Source of the DNA: Amphibiibacter pelophylacis
GTDB taxonomy: Bacteria; Pseudomonadota; Gammaproteobacteria; Burkholderiales; Burkholderiaceae_C
Direction of reading: 5' to 3'
Assembly: GCF_037688875.1 (NCBI RefSeq)
Contig: NZ_JAWDIE010000003.1
Coordinates: 1 to 64,000 of the forward strand
Length of the DNA: 64,000 nt
Positions 24,464-32,760 of the stretch are shown one piece after another. Every line of letters starts with the position of its first letter. Within the stretch, counting starts at the first letter, position 1. The notes under the pieces were generated by a model. It was not told the origin of the DNA. It searched no databases and was given only the letters and a program-made list of their open reading frames with translations. Both the position numbers and the translations under genes were made by a program.

Positions 24464-26437
24464 TTAGCTGACGGGGACGTGCTCCTGCACGAAGAGCGAA
24501 TCAACCACCTCGCCGTGCTCGGCAAAGCCGCTGACCAGTTGGGCCAGAATGCGGCGTACGGCAGGAACGTCGTTGTATTCGAAGGCCAGATCCAGCTGCT
24601 GAAGGTATTTTTGCAGCTCGCTCCAGGACAGGTGCACCTCGACCGCCTTCATGATGCGCGGGTGGCTGGTGGGCCTGGGGTTGTCGCCGATCAGCAGCTC
24701 TTCATACAGCTTTTCGCCGGGGCGCAAGCCCGTTACCGCAATGGCGATATCGCCCGATGGGTTGGCCGTATCCCGCACGGTCAGGCCGGACAGCTCGATC
24801 ATGCGCCGGGCCAGCTGGCTGATTTTTACAGGCTCGCCCATGTCCAGGACAAAAACATCCCCGCCGTGGGCCATAGCACCGGCCTGGATCACCAGCTGCG
24901 CCGCCTCGGGGATGGTCATGAAATAGCGCGTGACATCAGCATGGGTCACCGTGATGGGGCCCCCTGCCTTGATCTGCTCGCGAAACAAAGGCACCACCGA
25001 GCCCGACGAGCCCAGCACATTGCCAAAGCGCACCATGCTGAAGCAGGTTGTAACCCCGTCCTGCGCGGCCAGCGCCTGCAGCACCAGCTCGGCCAGACGC
25101 TTGCTGGCCCCCATGATGTTGGTGGGACGCACGGCCTTGTCGGTGCTGATGAGCACAAAGGCCTCGACCCCGGCATCGCGCGCAGCCAGCGCCGCGTGCA
25201 GCGTGCCCAGAACATTGTTGCGCACGCCTTCGGACACGTTGCCCTCCACCATGGGCACGTGCTTGTAGGCTGCAGCGTGGTAAACCGTGGCAGGCCGCCA
25301 TGTCTGCATGATGCGGCGCATGTGAGGCAGATCGCGTACCGAGGCCAGCAGCGGCACGATCTGGCACGGCGTCTGTGCAGCCAGATAAGCCTCGCCGCTT
25401 TCATCCACCCGTAGCTGGCGCTGCCAGCCTTCCAGCTCACGGTGAATGGCATAGAGCGCGTATTCGCTGACATCGACCAGGATCAGGCACACAGGCTGAC
25501 CCTGCACGATCTGGCGGCACAGTTCGCTGCCGATCGAGCCCCCGGCCCCCGTCACCAGCACGGTCTTGCCCCGGATGTGACGGTGGAGCAGCGCCTCGTC
25601 GGGTGCCACAGGATCACGGCCCAGCAGGTCTTCAATATCCAGCTCGCGCAGATCGCTGATGCGCACCTTGCCCAGCGCCAGATCGCTCATGCCAGGAAGC
25701 GTGCGCACGTGGATGGGGAAGGCTCGCAGCCGATCCACGATGGTGCTGCGCCGGGTGCGGGGCGCAGACGGCATGGCCAGAACGACGTCTGTGGCGCCGG
25801 TCTGCTCGATCACGCCGTCCAGGTCAGCCGGGTCGTAGACCGGCGTGCGGTCTATGGTGCGGCCCTGCAGCGCCGGGTCGTCGTCCAGAAAACCGACCAC
25901 ATAAAACTCGGGCGCCGAGCGCATGGCGCGCATGGTCTGGATGCCGGCCGAACCCGCCCCATAAATCAGCACCTGCAACTTGGTGAAGGCCACCTTGCGA
26001 AACATTTTTTTGCTGTTGAGCCAGTAATTGGCGGCCACACGCAGCACGCTGAGCAGCAGTGCCAGCAGCAGCGGCATGATGATCAGCACCGAGCGCGACA
26101 GCAGGGCATCCAGACCCAGCCCCCAGACCAGGCTCGCCGCCAGCACTGCGTACACCCAGGCAAAATGCATGATGGCGCGCAGCAGCGAATGAAACGCCTT
26201 CAGCCCCGCATGGCGGTACACCGCCCGATAAACCCCAAAGCTGAAGAGCATGGGCAGCGCCACGGCGGGCACCAGTGCAAACAGCACCCAGTCGTCCGGC
26301 TTGGGCACATAAACCCGGTCCAGGCGCAGCAAAAAAGCCAGCCACAACGCCAGCAGACTCAGCGCCACATCGCTGACCGCCACCAGCAACTGCTTGGCGC
26401 GGCGCGGACGGCTGATCAGCCAGGTCTTGACCGTCAT
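24464..26437 (-). CDS. UDP-N-acetylglucosamine 4,6-dehydratase, PglF/WbpM/CapD type
   Basis: 657 residues. Four N-terminal membrane segments (about 15-35, 45-65, 85-105, 112-132), a CoA-binding-like Rossmann fold (about 145-260), then the catalytic SDR domain with VLVTGAGGSIGSELCRQI and STDKAVRPTNIMGASKR. In this class the Thr-Asp-Lys set is catalytic and a Met stands where other SDRs have Tyr. It should form the UDP-4-keto-6-deoxy-GlcNAc needed for bacillosamine. Last gene of the locus; its start overlaps the aminotransferase stop (ATGA). The large membrane-bound form is usual in O-antigen and glycosylation clusters. Confidence 0.88.
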   Translation of the reverse strand: MTVKTWLISRPRRAKQLLVAVSDVALSLLALWLAFLLRLDRVYVPKPDDWVLFALVPAVALPMLFSFGVYRAVYRHAGLKAFHSLLRAIMHFAWVYAVLAASLVWGLGLDALLSRSVLIIMPLLLALLLSVLRVAANYWLNSKKMFRKVAFTKLQVLIYGAGSAGIQTMRAMRSAPEFYVVGFLDDDPALQGRTIDRTPVYDPADLDGVIEQTGATDVVLAMPSAPRTRRSTIVDRLRAFPIHVRTLPGMSDLALGKVRISDLRELDIEDLLGRDPVAPDEALLHRHIRGKTVLVTGAGGSIGSELCRQIVQGQPVCLILVDVSEYALYAIHRELEGWQRQLRVDESGEAYLAAQTPCQIVPLLASVRDLPHMRRIMQTWRPATVYHAAAYKHVPMVEGNVSEGVRNNVLGTLHAALAARDAGVEAFVLISTDKAVRPTNIMGASKRLAELVLQALAAQDGVTTCFSMVRFGNVLGSSGSVVPLFREQIKAGGPITVTHADVTRYFMTIPEAAQLVIQAGAMAHGGDVFVLDMGEPVKISQLARRMIELSGLTVRDTANPSGDIAIAVTGLRPGEKLYEELLIGDNPRPTSHPRIMKAVEVHLSWSELQKYLQQLDLAFEYNDVPAVRRILAQLVSGFAEHGEVVDSLFVQEHVPVS

Positions 26438-27633
26438 CCCTGCACCCCGGCCTGGCCCAGCACCTGCACCAGAGCCTTTGCGGCACGGGCCATTTCATCC
26501 GCCGTCAATGTGGGATGAACAAGCAGCATCAGCGACGTTTCACCCAACTGGCGGGCCACCGGCAGCGGCTGCTTGGGCCGCCAGCCCGTTCCGTCAAATG
26601 CCTTTTCCAGATAGACCTCGGAGCACGAGCCCTGGTAGCACGGCACACCCAACGCATTCACTTCGGCGACGATGCGATCGCGCGTCCAGCCCGGCCGCAG
26701 ATTGTCGGGGCGCACATAGGCGTAGAACTTGTACATGGCGTGCACGGACCCACCCGATTCATCCAGAACCGGCAGCCGCACCGGCCCGCCATCACCCGTG
26801 AAGGGCGCCAGCGCCTGCGCAAGCAGTGCCGCGTTGGCGCGGCGCGCAGCCGTCCAGTCGGCCATGCGGCGCAACTGGATGCGGCCGATGGCGCCCTGCA
26901 CTTCCAGCATGCGCCAGTTGGTGCCAAAGCTTTCGTGCAGCCAGCGAAAACCCGGAGGATGCTGGCGCTCGTACACCGCCTGGTAGCTCTTGCCGTGATC
27001 CTTGTACGACCACATGGACCGCCACAGCGCCTCGTCCTGCGTGGTGACCATGCCGCCCTCGCCGCCCGTGGACATGATCTTGTCCTGACAGAAGGACCAC
27101 GCACCCACATGGCCGACACTGCCGACGCTGCGCCCTTTGTAGCGCGCCCCATGCGCCTGCGCACAGTCCTCGATGATTTTCAGGCCGTGCTGCGCCGCCA
27201 GCGCCATCATGCCGTCCATGTCACAAGGCCAACCGGCCAGGTGCACACAGATCACCGCCCGCGTGCGCGGCGTCAGCACCGCCGCCACCGTCTGGGGCGT
27301 GATGTTGGCGCTGTCGGCATCCACATCGGCAAACACCGGCACCGCCCCGGCGTTGACCACGCACGAAATCGACGCAATAAAGGTGCGCGGCGTCACCACC
27401 ACCTCATCCCCCGGGCAGATACCCAGTGCATTCAGCGCCACATCCAGCGCCAGCGTGCCGTTGGACAGGGCCACCGCATGGCGGCTGTCGGCCCAAGGGG
27501 CGAATTCCTTTTCAAACTCGCGGCACTCGGTGCCCGTCCAGTAGTTGACCTTGTTGGACAGGATCACATCGCGGGCAGCATCGGCTTCTTCGGGGGTGAA
27601 GGAAGGCCAGGGGGAAAATGGGGTATTGAGCAT
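26434..27633 (-). CDS. DegT/DnrJ/EryC1 aminotransferase, PglE-like
   Basis: 399 residues. PLP lysine K185 in SFCQDKIMSTGGEGGMV; VALSNGTLALDVALNALGI binds the phosphate and KIIEDCAQAHGARYKGRSVGSVGHVGAWSF is the family core. In the bacillosamine pathway PglE aminates the 4-keto sugar made by PglF, the next gene. The ATG at 27633 fits family alignments; the frame stays open 186 bases upstream, but without a ribosome-binding site. Alternative: an aminotransferase for another 4-amino sugar, e.g. perosamine. The neighbours favour the 4-amino-4,6-dideoxy-GlcNAc route. Confidence 0.85.
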   Translation of the reverse strand: MLNTPFSPWPSFTPEEADAARDVILSNKVNYWTGTECREFEKEFAPWADSRHAVALSNGTLALDVALNALGICPGDEVVVTPRTFIASISCVVNAGAVPVFADVDADSANITPQTVAAVLTPRTRAVICVHLAGWPCDMDGMMALAAQHGLKIIEDCAQAHGARYKGRSVGSVGHVGAWSFCQDKIMSTGGEGGMVTTQDEALWRSMWSYKDHGKSYQAVYERQHPPGFRWLHESFGTNWRMLEVQGAIGRIQLRRMADWTAARRANAALLAQALAPFTGDGGPVRLPVLDESGGSVHAMYKFYAYVRPDNLRPGWTRDRIVAEVNALGVPCYQGSCSEVYLEKAFDGTGWRPKQPLPVARQLGETSLMLLVHPTLTADEMARAAKALVQVLGQAGVQG

Positions 27634-27655
27634 AAATTCTGTACTGGTATCCGTG

Positions 27656-29095
27656 TCATTCAACAGACACGTTTGAAGACTCTGACGGTGTATCACCCAC
27701 CAGCCAGCGTCCCCCTTTGTCGGCACCGATGCGTCGCAATTGTCCCGCTTCACGCAGCTTTCGCACCACACGCTCGACAGCGCTGATGGATCGCCCCAGG
27801 GCGAGAGCAACTTCCGCAACAGTGGCCTGCGGATCAGCCCTCAGCATGGCAAGGACACGGTCAGGCGTTTTCACCGGCGTTTTCACCGGCGTTTTCACCG
27901 GCGTTTTCACCGGCATACGGGGAAAAGCAAACGTCAGGATGAGCGAGTCTGTCTGCTCGCGCAAGGCAGCGGCAGGCAAACCAGCCTGCTGGAGAACCTG
28001 GGCCATTTTCAATGTCCCCCGGCCCCAGGACTCGATCAAGCCACGGCGGTAAAAAGCATGAGCGATCAGGGGATTCCAAGGCCGGGACTCGTGCGGCTCA
28101 AAAAGCTGCGCGGGTGTAAGCCCAAAATGAAGCAGTCCAGTTGAAATCACTTCCAGCCTGTCATCAAAAAGTGCCAAGGCCACAGCGCCTGAACCGCTGC
28201 TGTAATCCCTGTGCACAAATGCATTGGCCAGCGCTTCACGGACCGCCTCCAGCGGCAATGCCGGGCTGTCAGTTCGCACCATCTGGTCAGGTAAGACCTG
28301 GCTGGCCACCGGCAACCAATCGAGCAGGAAGCGCTCGGCTTGGCGCATCAAAGCAAACGCATTGCCCCAAAACTGCCGATTATCCAAAAATTCGGTGCGA
28401 TCCAACCCACGGAAACGGGCCACTTTGAGCTGCAGCTGCGGGAAATCCGGGGCAGGATGTCTATTCTGACAAAACAGTGCCACAGCCGCACGGGACACCT
28501 GCCCATCGCGGCACATCAAACCCAGCCCCTGCAGCATCCGGGCCACGTCTCGTGTTCCGGGCTCTTCAATCCGCCCTCTGCGTATCGCCTCTTCAACTGT
28601 CGTGAGAATTTCGTCATGATCCAGCTGAGACAGACTCCAGCCGGAAGCAGCTTCGGTCTCCCAGCGCGATATCGCGTGCAGTGAGTCGATCAACGAGCGC
28701 TGATACACGGCCCGATCCATCACCCGCGTGGTGTTCAGAACACGCTCGTAAGGGACTCCCCGGAAGGTCACGGGAGCGTGCAGGGCTTTGTTCACCCGGA
28801 CACAGATCAACTCCAGGGCAGTGCCGGAAGCCCCGGCCACACAATGACGCTCCAGTTCAGGAAATACAGGAGGCTCAAACCCCTGAAACTCGTGCGCTAA
28901 CCCTTCCAGCGTTTGGTCTGTTACATGCTGCCCAACCACCTTCCCCGCTGGCGTCACGCCGAAAATGACCAGCCCGCCCGCCCCATTGGCCATCGCACAC
29001 AGAGTGCGACAGGCACGGTCTTTTTCAGCCGTTGACTTTTTCAGCTCCAGCGTCTGCGACTCACCTTGAGCGATGAGCGCTGCTAGATGCATCAT
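27656..29095 (-). CDS. AlbA_2 / GHKL-ATPase / winged-helix protein (COG2865-like)
   Basis: 479 residues. The N-terminal AlbA_2 (Schlafen-type) domain spans about 10-130 (ESQTLELKKSTAEKDRACRTLCAMANGAGGLVIFGV). Next is a GHKL ATPase-like region (about 280-365) with EAVREALANAFVHRDYS and LIESWGRGTLKM. A Pro-Val-Lys-Thr repeat linker (394-410) follows, then a C-terminal winged helix (about 412-470). Such proteins are usually annotated as transcriptional regulators or RecG-related ATP-binding proteins; the true role is unknown. It interrupts the bacillosamine genes and has no clear sugar role. Start uncertain: ATG at 29095 or 29092, or a TTG at 29116; none has a good ribosome-binding site. Confidence 0.8.
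   Translation of the reverse strand: MMHLAALIAQGESQTLELKKSTAEKDRACRTLCAMANGAGGLVIFGVTPAGKVVGQHVTDQTLEGLAHEFQGFEPPVFPELERHCVAGASGTALELICVRVNKALHAPVTFRGVPYERVLNTTRVMDRAVYQRSLIDSLHAISRWETEAASGWSLSQLDHDEILTTVEEAIRRGRIEEPGTRDVARMLQGLGLMCRDGQVSRAAVALFCQNRHPAPDFPQLQLKVARFRGLDRTEFLDNRQFWGNAFALMRQAERFLLDWLPVASQVLPDQMVRTDSPALPLEAVREALANAFVHRDYSSGSGAVALALFDDRLEVISTGLLHFGLTPAQLFEPHESRPWNPLIAHAFYRRGLIESWGRGTLKMAQVLQQAGLPAAALREQTDSLILTFAFPRMPVKTPVKTPVKTPVKTPDRVLAMLRADPQATVAEVALALGRSISAVERVVRKLREAGQLRRIGADKGGRWLVGDTPSESSNVSVE
27864..27911. repeat. four perfect 12-bp tandem repeats in the AlbA_2 gene
   Basis: GGCGTTTTCACC is repeated four times without a mismatch. On the minus strand each unit encodes one Pro-Val-Lys-Thr step of the linker between the ATPase-like region and the winged helix. 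As 12 is a multiple of three, gain or loss of units keeps the frame. Confidence 0.95.
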
Positions 29096-29126
29096 TGAGG
29101 AAGGTGCCACAGCCAAAACCTTCAGA

Positions 29127-29774
29127 CTATCGCGTCAATGGCCGGGCCGGGTTGCCCACCAAAGTGGCACCCGCTGGCACGCTTTTGGTCACCACTGCAC
29201 CCATGCCGACAACAGCACCACGGCCAATGACCAGTGGCTCGCCGGGTTTGCCCTGCTTGATGATGGCGCCAGTACCAATATAGGCATGATCTTCAATATG
29301 AATATTGCCGTTGCATTTCACACCGGGCGCAAAGGTAACGTAATCACCGATCACACAGTCATGCTCAACGTAGCTGTACAGATTGGCATGAAACTGTCGG
29401 CCTATACGGATATTGCTGGTCAGGGTCACAAAGGGGCAGAGTATGGCACCTTCGCCAACGTAGACTTCATCCATCTGGACCACATTGGAGGCGCGGACTT
29501 CAAAAAACTGCACACCAGCAGCCGCACAGCGTTGCACCAGCGCCTCACGAACTCGGCTGTTGGCGATGGCCAGGCACATGTGTCGGCTGCTGGCCGGGCG
29601 CTGCAGCCACGCCGCATAGGTCAGAACGGCATGGCCGTTCAACCGGCTGGCGGGTGGATGATCATCCACAAACACAAGCTCATACGGATCGAGCACTTTC
29701 GACCACTGTGCACGAACCAAAGGCATGACGCCTCGACCGCAGCCACTGGCGCCGAAAACAGCAATCTGTTTCAT
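29127..29774 (-). CDS. sugar N-acetyltransferase, PglD-like (left-handed beta-helix)
   Basis: 215 residues. N-terminal Rossmann-like part (IAVFGASGCGRGVMPLV) that binds the nucleotide sugar, then hexapeptide repeats forming a beta-helix (about 105-210). The presumed catalytic His138 is in VEHDCVIGDYVTFAPG, matching the EHDCxIG motif of PglD. PglD acetylates the 4-amino group to give UDP-di-N-acetylbacillosamine. The ATG at 29774 overlaps the stop of the phosphoglycosyl transferase (ATGA). It is cut off from the aminotransferase by the AlbA_2 gene. Confidence 0.88.
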   Translation of the reverse strand: MKQIAVFGASGCGRGVMPLVRAQWSKVLDPYELVFVDDHPPASRLNGHAVLTYAAWLQRPASSRHMCLAIANSRVREALVQRCAAAGVQFFEVRASNVVQMDEVYVGEGAILCPFVTLTSNIRIGRQFHANLYSYVEHDCVIGDYVTFAPGVKCNGNIHIEDHAYIGTGAIIKQGKPGEPLVIGRGAVVGMGAVVTKSVPAGATLVGNPARPLTR

Positions 29775-30379
29775 GAGTTCCGCTTCTTCGATTCCGCTCC
29801 TGTGAACTGTGACATCGTCGCCTCGCCCGCAGCACTGATGCCATCGCGAACCAGCACCTTTTTCACCGTCAGCCAAAGGATGCGAATATCCAGCACCAGG
29901 CTCTGGTTGTCCACGTACCAGACGTCCAGCCGGAACTTGTCTTCCCAGCTGATCGCATTGCGCCCGTTGACCTGCGCCCAACCGGTAATGCCCGGTCGAA
30001 CCTCGTGGCGACGGGCTTGGTCCTCGCTATACAGCGGCAGGTAAGACATCAGCAGCGGGCGCGGCCCCACCAAGCTCATTTCACCCTTGAGCACATTCCA
30101 AAGCTCGGGCAATTCGTCCAGACTGGTAGAGCGCAGAAAGCGGCCAAAAGGCGGAAGGCGCTGTGCATCGGGCAAAAGCACACCGTTTGAATCCCGCTCG
30201 TCGGTCATGCTGCGGAACTTCACCATGCGGAAGGGTTTACCATTCAGACCGGGGCGAACCTGAATGAAGAAAATGGGACTGCCGAGATTGCGGCAGATCA
30301 TAACAACCAGAACCAGCAGCGGGAATACAAGAAGCAGCAGGCCTAAAGCAGAAAAAAATAGATCAAATATGCGCTTCAT
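29771..30379 (-). CDS. phosphoglycosyl-1-phosphate transferase, PglC-like
   Basis: 202 residues, the short single-domain form. One N-terminal re-entrant membrane helix (about 8-28), then VKFRSM, the catalytic dyad Asp88-Glu89 in TSLDELPELWNVLKGEMSLVGPRPLL, and RPGITGWAQVNGRN. PglC-type enzymes move di-N-acetylbacillosamine phosphate to undecaprenyl phosphate, the first membrane step of glycan assembly. The next gene (PglD-like) overlaps it. GC content rises again from here towards lower coordinates. Confidence 0.9.
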   Translation of the reverse strand: MKRIFDLFFSALGLLLLVFPLLVLVVMICRNLGSPIFFIQVRPGLNGKPFRMVKFRSMTDERDSNGVLLPDAQRLPPFGRFLRSTSLDELPELWNVLKGEMSLVGPRPLLMSYLPLYSEDQARRHEVRPGITGWAQVNGRNAISWEDKFRLDVWYVDNQSLVLDIRILWLTVKKVLVRDGISAAGEATMSQFTGAESKKRNS

Positions 30380-30558
30380 ATAGCAAAGAGGCTACCCAAA
30401 ATAGCGTAAAAGCAAAAAATAGAAAATTAATACAAGAAAACAGTTAAGGAACCGCGTCAAAGTCAAAAATTTTCCAGCAACAGCAACGCAAAATCCTGAT
30501 TTATTGGGTGAAACTTACAGGCCGGGGGGAGAGGGGGGGGGGGGATTGGGGTGTTTCC
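30380..30558. other. AT-rich spacer with a G12 tract
   Basis: 179 bases between the epimerase stop and the PglC-like start (minus strand). Most is AT-rich, but 30521-30550 is almost only G on the plus strand, with an uninterrupted run of 12 G at 30533-30544. I see no gene and no clean hairpin terminator. A promoter for the PglC/PglD genes could lie here, but no convincing -35/-10 pair stands out. Confidence 0.6.
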
Positions 30559-31578
30559 TTAATGAGTAAATTTTGATGATTTGTACTCGGAAAACCACTG
30601 CGCCCACCGAGGCAATCCATCAGAAATATTAACTTGAGGGGAAAACCCAACTGCACGAACAAAAGCATCCGTATCAGCAGAGGTAGAAACAACATCTCCG
30701 GGCTGCATGGGCTTAAACTCCTTGATAGCAGTTCTTCCAAGCGCAATCTCTAACGAAGAGATGAAATCCAGCAAACGAACCGGCGTGCTGTTGCCAATAT
30801 TATAAACAGAATATGGAGCATCACTTTCACCAGCGCGCAAATTCAAATCGTCTATCCGCCCAGTACGTCGAGGTATCCGATTCAAAGCAAGAACAGTACC
30901 TTGCGCTATATCGTCAATATATGTGAAATCACGCCACATTTCACCATTATTAAATACAGTAATAGGGCGCCCATCTAAGATGGCATCACTAAAAAGCCAT
31001 GGCGCCATATCAGGACGCCCCCAAGGGCCATAAACAGTAAAATATCGAAGGCCTGTAGTTGGCAGATCGAATAAGTGACTGTACGAATGCGCCATTAATT
31101 CGTTAGATTTTTTAGTGGCAGCATACAAGCTGATTGGATGATCAACATTATCAGACACGGAAAAAGGCATCTCACGATTGGCACCATACACACTACTGGA
31201 ACTAGCATAAACAAGATGACTCACATTGGCCTGTCGACAGACTTCAAGAATGTTAGCAAAACCCACCAAATTACTCGTAACATAGGCACTAGGATTTGAA
31301 ATTGAATAACGAACACCTGCCTGGGCCGCCAAATGAATGACATAAGTAAACCGCTCAGTCATAAAAAGCGAAGCAAGCAAATCATAATCAGATACATCAC
31401 CCCTCAAAAAACGAAAATTTGACTGCGGAAGTAGCTGCGCAAGACGCAACCGCTTTAACGCCGGATCATAATAGTCATTTAAATTATCAAAACCAAAAAC
31501 CTCATCGCCACGCGACAAGAGGATTTGGGCAACATGCATACCAATAAACCCAGCAACACCGCTTATGAAAATCTTCAT
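30559..31578 (-). CDS. UDP-glucuronate 4-epimerase (CapI/LspL type)
   Basis: 339 residues. GVAGFIGMHVAQILLSRGDEVFGFDNLNDYYDPALKRLRL is characteristic of the UDP-glucuronate C4-epimerase branch, and the active-site pair is Tyr152-Lys156. It would turn UDP-GlcA (from Ugd, 38804-39985) into UDP-GalA for the repeat unit. The ATG at 31578 (MKIFISG) is preferred over one at 31593. AT-rich codon use marks the variable block. Confidence 0.88.
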   Translation of the reverse strand: MKIFISGVAGFIGMHVAQILLSRGDEVFGFDNLNDYYDPALKRLRLAQLLPQSNFRFLRGDVSDYDLLASLFMTERFTYVIHLAAQAGVRYSISNPSAYVTSNLVGFANILEVCRQANVSHLVYASSSSVYGANREMPFSVSDNVDHPISLYAATKKSNELMAHSYSHLFDLPTTGLRYFTVYGPWGRPDMAPWLFSDAILDGRPITVFNNGEMWRDFTYIDDIAQGTVLALNRIPRRTGRIDDLNLRAGESDAPYSVYNIGNSTPVRLLDFISSLEIALGRTAIKEFKPMQPGDVVSTSADTDAFVRAVGFSPQVNISDGLPRWAQWFSEYKSSKFTH

Positions 31579-31621
31579 ACCAAATACCCGCAAAACTAAA
31601 GAAATAAAGACAAAGCAGCAG

Positions 31622-32746
31622 TCAACTGATAGCAGTTATTGCCGAAAGCATTGCCGCATTTACCTTCTTAACATCATACTTATTTTCAGCTAGACTTCGT
31701 GAAATACGGCCCATTGGCTCAATAATCTCTGGAGATACAATAAATTTAAGCATTGCCTCAACCAGTGAAGTAGTAGACTGAGGAGCAACAAGAAACCCAT
31801 TTTGACCAGAAAGAACTGTTTCCCGGCAGCCTGGCGTGTTGGTTGTGATAATTGGACGCCCCATAGCCAAAGCCTCAAGAATTGTCCTTGGAGTACCTTC
31901 ACGATAAAAGGACGGCAGAACGAAAACACTGCTCATGGCGATAGCTGGACGCACGTCAGATAATTTCCCCAGAAACTGAATATATCCTGCAGAAATCCAG
32001 CTATCAAGCTCAGGTTGTGAAATGGCATCGGAACCATCATCAATCCACCCAACAAGAAGAAATTTAACTGCAGGATGACTGGCGCGCACTATACGTGCAG
32101 CTTCAGCAAAAAATCGAACCCCTTTACCATCAATGAGTCTTGCAATAAGAAGAAAGGTTGTTTCTTTGGGCATTGGCGAAACATGAAATCGATCAATTTC
32201 AACACCCGAACCATTGACAACTTGAGAAGCCGAATAATCACTCAGAATTTTCCGTTGACGAAACAACTGTTCGTCATCAGGGTTCTGAAAAAAAGTTAAT
32301 GAGACTTTTGCCAATGCAAAGGTGTACAGTCCTTGGACGAGACGCTCTAAAGCACCGGGATTTTGGCTTAAAGAAAATGCTTTACCCAGCCCAGTGATTA
32401 AAGCAATGCGGCAAGGTACATTTAGCAGCCAAGCGGCTATGGACCCATAGATGACTGGCTTAATTGTGTAGCCAAGAAAAAAATCGGGCCGAACATTTTT
32501 TAGTAGAAAAAAAATCGACACGAGTGTTTTTACATCAAGCAAAGGATTTTTCGATCGACGACCCATGGACACGTCATGCACAGTCAGGCCTAGATGCTCA
32601 AGCCTCCTTCGAATATCACTATTCAACTGCAAGCCAGGTGCTGCAACATGCACATCAAAACCTTGATTTTGTAATTCAGAAATCAGTGGCAAACGAAAAC
32701 CGACTAATGATTCAGCAAAACCAGCCAAAATAAAGAATTTTCGCAT
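31622..32746 (-). CDS. glycosyltransferase family 4, PglA-like
   Basis: 374 residues, GT-B fold. N-terminal ILAGFAESLVGFRLPLISELQNQGFDVHVAAP, then GYTIKPVIYGSIAAWLLNV, and the GT4 donor-binding motif PSFYREGTPRTILEALAMGRPIITTNTPGCRETV. This pattern matches the branch holding PglA, which adds GalNAc to lipid-linked di-N-acetylbacillosamine. That would suit the PglC-PglF genes nearby, but donor and acceptor are inferred. Acts on the cytoplasmic membrane face. Confidence 0.82.
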   Translation of the reverse strand: MRKFFILAGFAESLVGFRLPLISELQNQGFDVHVAAPGLQLNSDIRRRLEHLGLTVHDVSMGRRSKNPLLDVKTLVSIFFLLKNVRPDFFLGYTIKPVIYGSIAAWLLNVPCRIALITGLGKAFSLSQNPGALERLVQGLYTFALAKVSLTFFQNPDDEQLFRQRKILSDYSASQVVNGSGVEIDRFHVSPMPKETTFLLIARLIDGKGVRFFAEAARIVRASHPAVKFLLVGWIDDGSDAISQPELDSWISAGYIQFLGKLSDVRPAIAMSSVFVLPSFYREGTPRTILEALAMGRPIITTNTPGCRETVLSGQNGFLVAPQSTTSLVEAMLKFIVSPEIIEPMGRISRSLAENKYDVKKVNAAMLSAITAIS

Positions 32747-32760
32747 TTCAGAAGTCTCAA

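Noticed and set aside
21448..24525. Open frame of about 1025 codons antisense to glnS and the SDR-type epimerase
   Set aside because: Low-complexity translation without motifs; both plus-strand genes are certain.
27864..27911. Tandem 12-bp units considered as a CRISPR-like or integration repeat
   Set aside because: Units are contiguous with no spacers and encode an in-frame linker; no cas genes nearby.
30501..30746. Small open frame across the G-rich spacer and the end of the epimerase gene
   Set aside because: It depends on the homopolymer tract and overlaps the real epimerase gene; the translation is low-complexity with no ribosome-binding site.
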